In this document: piece after piece, positions 1-7,726 of the stretch
How positions within the stretch are numbered: position 1 is the stretch's first letter
How the letters are laid out: each line of letters begins with the position of its first letter
NCBI GenBank assembly: GCA_910589385.1
Contig: CAJUTU010000015.1
Span: 1 to 64,000, forward strand
Length of the DNA: 64,000 nucleotides
Reading direction: 5' to 3'
Source of the DNA: an uncultured Lachnospiraceae bacterium
GTDB lineage: Bacteria > Bacillota > Clostridia > Lachnospirales > Lachnospiraceae
Program-made: the position numbers and the translations under genes
Notes under the pieces: generated by a model
Told to the model about the DNA's origin: nothing
Database searches by the model: none
The model's input: only the letters and a program-made list of their open reading frames with translations

Positions 1-123
1 ATAACTGCGGCGAATTTTATGCGAGCTTATACCGCCGTGAATAATTCAGGCTTATCTATTTCCTTTAAGTCTCCATCGGTTATCGGTATACCATGTTTTT
101 GATAATTCAAATGTATGTACCAT
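1..123 (-). other. Gene debris at the window edge
   Basis: A well-placed ribosome site (GGAGG) precedes an ATG at 123 on the minus strand, but this frame closes after about 23 codons. A second frame on the same strand reads more like protein (it contains HGIPITDGDLKEIDKPELF) and ends in a stop near position 20. I read this as a frameshifted remnant belonging to the same lost element as the integrase remnant upstream. No family is recognised. Confidence 0.25.
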
Positions 124-236
124 TTTCTTTTTCCTCCGTAAAAGTATAGATTAATCATATCACATATCATTGAATAAAGCACGTGTTATTCTGACTAGAT
201 GTCTGGCAAAACTATCCGTAAAATGACATAAAAAAA

Positions 237-254
237 GAACGGTACAAACCGCTC
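237..254 (-). terminator. Rho-independent terminator after the integrase remnant
   Basis: On the minus strand, GAGCGGT pairs with ACCGTTC around a short loop and is followed by a run of seven T. It lies just downstream of the integrase remnant, where an intact integrase gene of an integrative element would end. Confidence 0.7.
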
Positions 255-271
255 AAACCCTTGCTTTTACG

Positions 272-913
272 CTATTTCATACTATCTAAGTTAGCTCTCA
301 AAATGTCTACACCCTGCTTGGAATTACCCAGATAATACTTCTGTGTATGGTACTTCATAGAATTGACTGTTTGTATCTTACCTTCATCTAATGAATTAAC
401 AAGCTCCAGACTGGATATTTTCTCTTTTCCCATATCTGAAAGCATTGTTTGATTCTGCTCCCTTTGCTCTGCCAAACTTACCATTATTTCATCTCTGTGC
501 CGCTTTACAGACAGAAGATACTTTTTTAGTAGTGTAGACATAATAATTTCAGCGACAGAAATATCATCTACATAACGTTTACCGAAATTAGACTTGATGT
601 GGTTGTTCTATAGACTATCCTGTTTCTTAATAGTAGAATACGCTTTTCCTGCTCTCCCAAACTCACAATATTCATTATAGACTTGCTGTACCGTAACATG
701 CTCTATCTTGGGTGTTACGAGTTGAGAGTTGCGCTCCTTCTCTATCATTGCTCGCCTTGCTTTTACTGCTGACGTTTTTGTTTTATACGGATTTCCTTGT
801 TCATCAAGATTTCGTTTTCTCTATACTCGTTTATTGTTTACAACAATTGCATAGCGAAAACCCCAATATCCATTTTTTAGTTGGTATACTCCTGTGTCGT
901 TAAGTTTTGGCAT
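272..913 (-). pseudogene. Degenerate tyrosine-type site-specific integrase
   Basis: An ATG at 913 with a strong AGGAGG site opens a frame whose start (MPKLNDTGVYQLKNGYWGFR) looks like the arm-binding N-terminal domain of integrases from integrative elements. It continues into a core-binding-like segment (VYNEYCEFGRAGKAYSTIKKQ). Two in-frame TAG stops interrupt it, one near codon 35 and one about 70 codons later, yet the same frame stays open to 272. The catalytic Arg...His-x-x-Arg...Tyr region is not recognisable, so internal sequence has probably been lost as well. I infer an inactive relic of an integrated element; the excisionase and cargo genes are absent from the window. Confidence 0.7.
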
Positions 914-1036
914 TTTGATAACCTCCTGTGTGTCATAAAAGTGGCACGCATGAAGATTTTCTTTTAATGATGTTTAGCCAAAGTGTCATAAGAAGTCCTT
1001 CGTCTAAGAAGAAAACCGCATAATATTAAGAATTTT

Positions 1037-1070
1037 AAGAGGAATAAGTACATTAGCGCTTATTCCTCTT
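1037..1070 (-). terminator. Terminator of the GH5-GPH-GH43 operon
   Basis: AAGAGGAATAAG and CTTATTCCTCTT form a 12-bp perfect stem about 65 bp downstream of the GH43 stop. The following T-run on the minus strand is weak. Confidence 0.6.
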
Positions 1071-1134
1071 TTAGTTTCTAGGCCATGCCGAAGTCCGGTC
1101 ATATTTGTATCACAGACCAAATGATATGGAGTAT

Positions 1135-2781
1135 TTATTCTACCATCTTCTCCTCATCCGCCACATATTCAAAGAAATCAAAATCCGCATAATGCTGATG
1201 TTTCACTCTGTCTGCACAGGTAATCCCCACCATAGTTCCTGTAAACTCTCCGTATCTACAGTATTCATCCGAGAACTTTGTGGTATCAAATACCCGTCCG
1301 ATTTTTTCATAGCTCTCATTATCATAGCTCCATTCGAACCAGGATCTTCTTCCTTCAATATAGAGGCGCAGGTAAATGGGCCGGTCTTCCACCGGGATCC
1401 TTGTATTTAAAAACTCAGTTTTTTCCCCATTTTCCAGATAAATTACGGAAATCGCGCTCTGTGCAAGAGTCTCGCTGTAGTATTTCCTCAGATTGATATA
1501 ATTCATATTATCATAATACAGGATCAATCCTGCACTGTGCTGATGTACCTCTGGGCAAAATTCCATCTTTGTCGTAATCCTCGCATAAACACTGGTCAGC
1601 TTTCTGGCAAGGATGCTCACCTTATTCAAGGAGGTGCGGGACTCCTGTCCCCGGAGCCGGACATATCCGAGCCGTACTTTCACATCTGCAAAATGGTGCG
1701 GCATAATGCGGGGCGCATAATAATAATTTCCAAGCTCTCCCCCGTTAAAATCATCAAAATCCGGAATCTTCGGCATAGGAATTTCCTCAAGCAGACTTTC
1801 CGGTACTTCTATTTTTGCAAGATTGCTCCCATCCGCCATCCGAAGCCATCCGTCAGCAGTCCACTCCATTTTCTGGATTGCAGTCTCTCTTCCCAGAGTA
1901 CACCGCAGTTCCGGCACAAACGGCCTTGCGCATAGATGAACCAGATAAACCTCTCCGGTGGGAATCTCCACATAACTTCCATGCCCTGATTTCTGCAGCA
2001 GCGACTCCGGGTTATAATACTTCGGCTTCAGATGATCCGGGTCGCGGCGCTCATTGGATTCCCCCGGGATGCTGGTCACAATAGGATTCTCAGGGTCTTT
2101 TTCATAAGGCCCCCATACCTGCCTGGAACGCCCCATGGTGACGCAATGGTTGTATCCGGTTCCTCCTTCTGCACACATAATATAATAATATCCGTCCCTT
2201 TTTGTCAGATGGGGCGCTTCGATACATCCCCTGTCCGTACCGCCGCTCCACATCCGTTTCGGATATCCCACAATCTCTTTTTTCTCCGTCGAATATTCCG
2301 CCATGCAGATTGCGCCGGGCTTTTCATAGCCTTCCCTTGTCTCCCACTCCAGAGAGACCACATATTTTTTCCCGTCGTCGTCATGGAAAATGGATGCATC
2401 AAACCCAGAAGAGTGCAGGTATACCGGTTCGCTCCAAGGCCCACAGATATCCTTTGCCGTAACAAGAAAATTATCCACATCAAAATAGCGCGCGTTCATG
2501 GAATTCATCACGCCGTACACCACATAAAATAAATCCTCCGCTTCACAGTATGTCAGACAGGGCGCCCAGATTCCTTTTGCGCTGGGAAGCTTTTTCAAGT
2601 CCACTTTCTCATCATCTGTCAGTACATGGGTATAAAGTTCCCAATTCTTCAAATCTCTGGAATGATATACCGGGATTCCCGGAAGCCACTCAAAGGTAGA
2701 AACTGCCAGATAGTAATCTTCCCCTTTTCTGCAAATGCAAGGATCCGGGTTAAAGCCCGGAAGTATTGGATTTCTTATCAT
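1135..2781 (-). CDS. GH43 family beta-xylosidase / alpha-L-arabinofuranosidase
   Basis: Predicted to remove xylose or arabinose from non-reducing ends of xylo-oligosaccharides. The 548 residues fit the two-domain GH43 layout: a five-bladed propeller (about 1-330) and a C-terminal beta-sandwich (about 340-540). Likely catalytic residues are Asp13 (in NPDP), Asp128 (in GFDAS) and Glu188 (in CIEAP). There is no signal peptide, so it should act in the cytosol on imported oligosaccharides, matching the symporter encoded just upstream (100-bp gap). The ATG at 2781 has a GGAACGGAG site. It is last in a leftward three-gene operon. Xylosidase versus arabinofuranosidase activity cannot be settled from sequence alone. 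Confidence 0.88.
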   Translation of the reverse strand: MIRNPILPGFNPDPCICRKGEDYYLAVSTFEWLPGIPVYHSRDLKNWELYTHVLTDDEKVDLKKLPSAKGIWAPCLTYCEAEDLFYVVYGVMNSMNARYFDVDNFLVTAKDICGPWSEPVYLHSSGFDASIFHDDDGKKYVVSLEWETREGYEKPGAICMAEYSTEKKEIVGYPKRMWSGGTDRGCIEAPHLTKRDGYYYIMCAEGGTGYNHCVTMGRSRQVWGPYEKDPENPIVTSIPGESNERRDPDHLKPKYYNPESLLQKSGHGSYVEIPTGEVYLVHLCARPFVPELRCTLGRETAIQKMEWTADGWLRMADGSNLAKIEVPESLLEEIPMPKIPDFDDFNGGELGNYYYAPRIMPHHFADVKVRLGYVRLRGQESRTSLNKVSILARKLTSVYARITTKMEFCPEVHQHSAGLILYYDNMNYINLRKYYSETLAQSAISVIYLENGEKTEFLNTRIPVEDRPIYLRLYIEGRRSWFEWSYDNESYEKIGRVFDTTKFSDEYCRYGEFTGTMVGITCADRVKHQHYADFDFFEYVADEEKMVE

Positions 2782-2880
2782 ATCAATCTCCGTTCCGCCG
2801 CCTTTTGCCTATGCAGCAGTGCATAATACAAAGCGTACCATGCACTGCTGTACTGACGGCATAAATCATAATCAAACAGC

Positions 2881-4269
2881 CTATCGGTCTTTAAATTTTC
2901 CTTGTGCCAGATCTGAAACAGCCTTATCATAGTATTTATCCAGATCAAAGAAAAATACACAGACTGCGCCTATAATACAGGTTACAAGCGGAATCCAGAT
3001 ACAGGATAATTTGATCGCCATCAAAGAACCTGCACTTGCAGGATCTGTATTGAATCCTCCTGCTCCAAGAATCCAGCCCAGGGCCGCCGTTCCGATACCA
3101 GATCCCACCTTCATACAAAAAGAAGAAGCCGCATTTCCCATTCCCATTGCCTGTACGCCGGTGAGCCAGGAACCATAAGTGATCGCATCCTGCAGCATAC
3201 CGAACATGGTAGCGCCGCAGCAGCCAAAAGCAAACCCTTTCAGTATATTTGCCGCTACCACAAGCTGCACGCTGCTTCCCGCCAGTCCGGTCAGGATAAA
3301 TGCCACAGAAGCAATCAGCATTCCAAAAAGCCCGGTGTTGCGTTTTCCTATTTTTTTCATGATAAATGGAGTAATGAAAAGCATTACGATCTGCGCTGCT
3401 GACAATGCATTTGCCGTCAATGCATATACACTTTCATCTCCAAGCACATACTGTGCAAAATAATATGCGCCGCCGAAAAACGTGGACATCATAAAATAAA
3501 GCACAAACAGGAATACCACCATGAGAATCCAGTATTTATTTTTCACGAGGCTCTTCAGACAATCTATGATCGAAGCCTCCTGCCCTTTTTCGTCCTTCTG
3601 CTCTACTACACGTTCTTTGCAAAAATGAACCGTAACCAGATTCAATATAACAAATATAATCCCAAGTACCAGAAATGTCAATGTCCATCCCTTCTGGCTA
3701 TACTGCTCTCCACCTCCGAAAGCGATACAGAGCTTCATGACAAATGTATTGACTGTCATGGTTCCTGCCGTTGCCAGAAGGTTCCTGAAGTTTCCAAGCA
3801 GGCCGCGTTCATACTGGTTCGTGGTCATTAACCCCTGCAGCGTGGCGTAAGGAACGTTGATTCCGGTATAAAATATGGTAGACACCAGATTATAAGTCAG
3901 GAACATATAGGCAACCTGTACCTTGCCTTCCAATCCCGACGGCACAGAAAACATCAGGACAAAACATACTGCCAGAGGAACACACAGCCGCAGAAGCCAT
4001 GGACGGGCTTTTCCCATCCTGCTGTGGGTCTTATCCACAATACGCCCCATGATCAGATCGGAAACCCCGTCAAATATCTTTGATACCGCCATAATAGAAC
4101 CTGCCGTTACTGCATTTACTCCCAGGACACTTACATAATATACAAGAAGGAATGCAGAAATCGAAGAATAAATCAGATTTTGTGAATAATCCCCAAGCCC
4201 GTAGGCAAAACGCTCAATAAAAGAAAGCTTTGCATTTGGATCTGTTTTTCCCGTTTTATTTTCACTCAT
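2881..4269 (-). CDS. GPH-family glycoside/pentoside/hexuronide:cation symporter
   Basis: A 462-residue polytopic membrane protein of the major facilitator superfamily, GPH branch (MelB/XynP/YicJ type). The N-terminus (FAYGLGDYSQNLIYS) and the loop KARPWLLR are typical of this branch, and about twelve hydrophobic segments are visible. It probably imports a short xylo- or gluco-oligosaccharide with Na+ or H+. It lies between the GH5 and GH43 genes and is read in the same direction, so it likely supplies substrate to those cytosolic enzymes. The start has a GGGAGAAG site. The substrate is inferred only from its neighbours. Confidence 0.88.
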   Translation of the reverse strand: MSENKTGKTDPNAKLSFIERFAYGLGDYSQNLIYSSISAFLLVYYVSVLGVNAVTAGSIMAVSKIFDGVSDLIMGRIVDKTHSRMGKARPWLLRLCVPLAVCFVLMFSVPSGLEGKVQVAYMFLTYNLVSTIFYTGINVPYATLQGLMTTNQYERGLLGNFRNLLATAGTMTVNTFVMKLCIAFGGGEQYSQKGWTLTFLVLGIIFVILNLVTVHFCKERVVEQKDEKGQEASIIDCLKSLVKNKYWILMVVFLFVLYFMMSTFFGGAYYFAQYVLGDESVYALTANALSAAQIVMLFITPFIMKKIGKRNTGLFGMLIASVAFILTGLAGSSVQLVVAANILKGFAFGCCGATMFGMLQDAITYGSWLTGVQAMGMGNAASSFCMKVGSGIGTAALGWILGAGGFNTDPASAGSLMAIKLSCIWIPLVTCIIGAVCVFFFDLDKYYDKAVSDLAQGKFKDR

Positions 4270-4352
4270 TTTTCACTTCTCCCTTATCTTTTTTATAAAA
4301 CCTTCCAAAATCCATTATCAATCTATTACATGGCTTCGTGGACAATAGCCCC

Positions 4353-5525
4353 TCATCCTCCGATCGGGAACCATCCTTCATCCACGCATTTCCCAAGATC
4401 CCAACTATCCCAGCCGCTCCACTCCGGTTCATTTACCGTATCCAGAAGCAGCTTGTAACTCCAGTAAAAATACCCTATTCCCTTGTTCCATGCCGCAAGC
4501 TGCGCGTCCGCAAGCTGCCGGTACACTTGTTTCCTGGTATCAGCATCCATGGTTTCTTTTTCTTTGGAAACATCTACTCCGTTTAGGACACTTTGGCCGC
4601 CCTTTGTATCCGCCCCTACTGCATAGCTGTTGAACAGACACCATTCTCCGCATATTACATCCACATATTGCTGTACTTCAGCAATATCCTTTGCAAAGAC
4701 ATTCTGGATATATTCCTGATATCCATCCAAAGTCTGGCTGCATCCCGACATTTCCGCAACCATCAAATATTGGTGGGTATCCAGCATTACCCGTTCAAAC
4801 CTGAATTCTTCAAAAAATTCTTTCCAGTCCTTCAGGCGGAACGCATCGTGGAATACCACATATTTCTCATCCGCAAGATGAGGACGGATACGACTATATG
4901 CATCCTTATAAAACCTTTTCAGAAATTCCATCGTATTGGGAGCGCTGCCCTCTGCCATCTCTGCATCTACGGGAGGATACCTTTTCTGTACATTCATCGT
5001 GCTCCACATAGGTTCTGTCACCGGCTCATTAATAGGTGTTATCCCCAGAAGCCCTTCTCGGTGTCCATAACGCTCTGACAGTTTCTCCAGGACATTCAGT
5101 TCAAATTCTACCTCCTCCGGTATCTGGCTCCAGCGGCAGACTCCGCTCAATCCGCCGTTGTCAAACCCGTTCTGGCTCATGGGGGCCGTATGCAGGTCAA
5201 TCAAAATCTTCAGCCCGTACTTTTCCGCCCAGGAAAATGCTTTATCCAATTCCGCGATACATCCTATATAAGGCGGACGGTCGCCATAAATAAAATATGG
5301 AACAGGAATCCGGACTGCATTCAGCCCAATCCGCTTGATTGATGCAAAATCCCGTTCCGTTATATACTCGCTTCGGTGTATTTTGATCCTCGCTTCATAT
5401 ACTTCCGGTGAAAGCTGTGCCGGAAGGTAATATTCATCCTCTGCTGTGGTCCCCTCAAAAAGTGAAGGGCTCATCCATTTTTCCAGAACCAGCCAGTTTC
5501 CGAGATTTACGCCTTTAATCTTCAT
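4353..5525 (-). CDS. GH5 family glycoside hydrolase (exo-beta-glucanase-like)
   Basis: A 390-residue single-domain protein starting MKIKGVNLGNWLVLEKWM, an opening that resembles the exo-1,3-beta-glucanase branch of GH5. The acid/base is probably Glu167 (INEP) and the nucleophile Glu294 (CGEW), the order expected for clan GH-A. There is no signal peptide, so it is intracellular. It is first in the leftward operon, with a strong GGAGAAAAAG site before the ATG at 5525. With the symporter and GH43 enzyme it forms a small glycan-uptake module. Its true substrate (beta-1,3-glucan, cellodextrin or a beta-glucoside) is uncertain. Confidence 0.82.
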   Translation of the reverse strand: MKIKGVNLGNWLVLEKWMSPSLFEGTTAEDEYYLPAQLSPEVYEARIKIHRSEYITERDFASIKRIGLNAVRIPVPYFIYGDRPPYIGCIAELDKAFSWAEKYGLKILIDLHTAPMSQNGFDNGGLSGVCRWSQIPEEVEFELNVLEKLSERYGHREGLLGITPINEPVTEPMWSTMNVQKRYPPVDAEMAEGSAPNTMEFLKRFYKDAYSRIRPHLADEKYVVFHDAFRLKDWKEFFEEFRFERVMLDTHQYLMVAEMSGCSQTLDGYQEYIQNVFAKDIAEVQQYVDVICGEWCLFNSYAVGADTKGGQSVLNGVDVSKEKETMDADTRKQVYRQLADAQLAAWNKGIGYFYWSYKLLLDTVNEPEWSGWDSWDLGKCVDEGWFPIGG

Positions 5526-5597
5526 ACTCTTTTTCTCCTTTTCTCTTTTTATTTCCTTGCTTTATAGATATAGTTTAATTGATGATATGGCATATTT

Positions 5598-5634
5598 TAT
5601 ATTATATTTCTCAGCACTATATTACATTTCTCAG
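5598..5634. promoter_or_regulatory. Direct-repeat operator candidate between GH5 and the AraC-type gene
   Basis: TATATTATATTTCTCAG at 5598-5614 recurs as TATATTACATTTCTCAG at 5618-5634. That is one mismatch in 17 bases at a 20-bp step, about two helical turns. AraC-type regulators usually bind two direct half-sites at such spacing. It lies in the only intergenic space between the divergent regulator and glycan operon. Confidence 0.5.
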
Positions 5635-5713
5635 AAAAATATGATATACTATGGCCACTTGGAAAATAAAAAGTAATAAGTTGGTATATTACGTGAAATT
5701 AAGGAGGTGCAGG

Positions 5714-6916
5714 ATGAATAGATTTTATCTGATGAAATATATTTCTTATCAGCTTCATACTATCGTAAAATATTATGGCAAAACCGGCACAATGACGGAC
5801 ATATTCTGCGGCCGTCCTGATTTTGACGACTCCCCCCTTTCTGAAGCAGCGCTCACATACTGCCGCGGATTGTACGGAGATTCCTCCCTTCTTCCAATCA
5901 TTTTTGAAGTGGATTCCAAGCTGTGTTACGGCTGGGTTCCGGACTGCTGCGGTTCTTTCATGATCGGGCCGGTACGTTTCCCTGACCCGGTCCTTCTGAA
6001 TTACCGTTTCCAGACCGACTACAGGAATCAGAACTGGATTTTGGATATTCCTTTATGCAGTTTTCAGGATTTGATCAATTCCGTTCTGCTGCTGTATAAT
6101 CTTTATCACGAGGAGGAACTGGAGCAGAACCGCCTGCTCATGCATTGCTGTATCCCAAAAGACGCAGATGCGGCTCCTCTTAAGTTCTATTCGGAACTGG
6201 TATTCCAGAATCAGGAATACGGCCGGAAACACAATCCCTACAGCCAGGAAATCCGGGAGCAGTATAGTATTGAACAGGGCGACCCGGCACTTTTACAAAG
6301 GAGCATTGAGGAAGATTATATCGGAGAACTGGGCACCTTATCAAAAGATTTCCTCCGCAACTGGAAATATCTCGCCGTAGTCGTCATCACCCTTGCCTGC
6401 CGCTCGGCCATCCGCGGAGGGCTGACACCGGAAATTGCTTTTTCCCTTTCCGACTCTTATATCCAGAAAGTGGATGAAAGCAGCACCCAGCCTCATGTTG
6501 TCCACCTGCTTCGGACCGCGGAATTCCAGTATGCCCGGATGGTACAGGAGCAAAAGGCGCGGCAGCACAAAAAAAGTGAAAAAAATCCTTACATTGAACA
6601 ATGTAAATACTTTATCTTTTCCCATCTTCATGAAAAGCTGGAAGTTACAGATATTGCACATCATTTATGTCTCAACGCCAATTATCTGTCCGAACTTTTC
6701 CATGAATACGAAGGAATCACTTTAAAGGCATATATCCAACAGGAAAAAACAGAACTGGCGAAAAATCTCCTGACCTATTCCCACTACACTTACAGTGAGA
6801 TTGCCGCCTATCTGGGATATTCTTCCCAGAGCCATTTTGGAAAGAATTTTAAACAGAGTACTGGCCATACTCCCGGCCAGTACCGCAGGGAATACGGGTC
6901 TGAAGAATTTTTGTAA
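5714..6916 (+). CDS. AraC-family transcriptional regulator of the glycan operon
   Basis: 400 residues from the ATG at 5714, chosen because AAGGAGG lies just upstream; the frame is open 21 codons further but without a ribosome site. The last ~100 residues carry the paired AraC/XylS helix-turn-helix motifs, ending in the classic GYSSQSHFGKNFKQSTGHTPGQYR. The N-terminal ~280 residues have no obvious membrane segment or AraC cupin and probably form a cytosolic ligand-sensing domain. It is transcribed away from the GH5-GPH-GH43 operon, so it is the likely local regulator. The paired repeat at 5598-5634 is a candidate target. The inducer is unknown. Confidence 0.85.
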   Translation: MNRFYLMKYISYQLHTIVKYYGKTGTMTDIFCGRPDFDDSPLSEAALTYCRGLYGDSSLLPIIFEVDSKLCYGWVPDCCGSFMIGPVRFPDPVLLNYRFQTDYRNQNWILDIPLCSFQDLINSVLLLYNLYHEEELEQNRLLMHCCIPKDADAAPLKFYSELVFQNQEYGRKHNPYSQEIREQYSIEQGDPALLQRSIEEDYIGELGTLSKDFLRNWKYLAVVVITLACRSAIRGGLTPEIAFSLSDSYIQKVDESSTQPHVVHLLRTAEFQYARMVQEQKARQHKKSEKNPYIEQCKYFIFSHLHEKLEVTDIAHHLCLNANYLSELFHEYEGITLKAYIQQEKTELAKNLLTYSHYTYSEIAAYLGYSSQSHFGKNFKQSTGHTPGQYRREYGSEEFL

Positions 6917-6983
6917 TGCTGGTCCAATAAAATTCCTCACAGCACAACTCTATATAAAACAGAAGCTAAAAAGAGGAAAAAAT

Positions 6984-7008
6984 AGGGCTGCCAATTTCTG
7001 ACAGCCCT
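6984..7008. terminator. Bidirectional terminator between the AraC-type gene and plsC
   Basis: AGGGCTG pairs with CAGCCCT around an 11-base loop, with A-rich sequence on the left and a T-run on the right. It can stop both converging transcripts. Confidence 0.7.
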
Positions 7009-7015
7009 ACAATTT

Positions 7016-7726
7016 TTATTCATATTTATTAATGGTATCCTGTATCCTATCATGGACCAGAGCAGCAATTTCCGTTGTTTTCATTCCTTTGTAGTCATCA
7101 TAATACATTGGTTTCAGAAAATGCACCTGTACTGTCACATGGCTGATAGACTTTGTATCAAAAGGCTTGAAAGAATCAATCAATGCAACTGGAACAATCG
7201 GACATTTTGATTTTGTAGCAGATTTAAAACTGCCTCCTTTAAACTCTCCGATACGATTTCCATTTTTTGAACGGGTTCCTTCTGGAAAAATGAGATAATT
7301 CCTTCCCTTTTCCACTTCACCCGCCACATTGTTGATAATCTTCAGAGCCTGGCGTACATCTTCCCTGTCAAGCATATAAGCCCGCATACAGGCAAATACC
7401 TGTTTTAAAAAAGGAATTTCTGAAACTTCTTTTTTTGCTACAACAGAAAACGGAACAGGACAGGCTTCTAAAATAGCAAGTACGTCATATAACCCCTGGT
7501 GGTTTGGAAAAAACATAAATCCATTTTCCTTGGGTATATTTTCCAGACCGTGAATATCAATGTGGACATTTCCTCCCTTATTGGCACGCCGGTCTATAAA
7601 TTTTATCATCTTATAATGTTCTTCTTCCGTATACTTATCCACATGAGAAGCATGATAACATAATTTAAACCACATAAAGGGAACCAGTAATATATTTCTG
7701 ATCACCATTAGTATAATACGTCTCAT
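7016..7726 (-). CDS. plsC: 1-acyl-sn-glycerol-3-phosphate acyltransferase (PlsC-like)
   Basis: Transfers a second acyl chain to lysophosphatidic acid in membrane phospholipid synthesis. The family signature NHxxxxD (His76-Asp81) and the substrate-binding FPEGTRS motif (147-153) are both present. A hydrophobic N-terminus (about 4-22) suggests membrane attachment. At 236 residues it has normal length. Its start overlaps the gyrA stop by four bases (ATGA), so translation is probably coupled to gyrA. Confidence 0.85.
   Translation of the reverse strand: MRRIILMVIRNILLVPFMWFKLCYHASHVDKYTEEEHYKMIKFIDRRANKGGNVHIDIHGLENIPKENGFMFFPNHQGLYDVLAILEACPVPFSVVAKKEVSEIPFLKQVFACMRAYMLDREDVRQALKIINNVAGEVEKGRNYLIFPEGTRSKNGNRIGEFKGGSFKSATKSKCPIVPVALIDSFKPFDTKSISHVTVQVHFLKPMYYDDYKGMKTTEIAALVHDRIQDTINKYE

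Noticed and set aside
2778..2960. Possible small gene between the symporter and GH43 genes
   Set aside because: It overlaps the symporter end and the GH43 start, lacks a ribosome site and reads like noncoding sequence.
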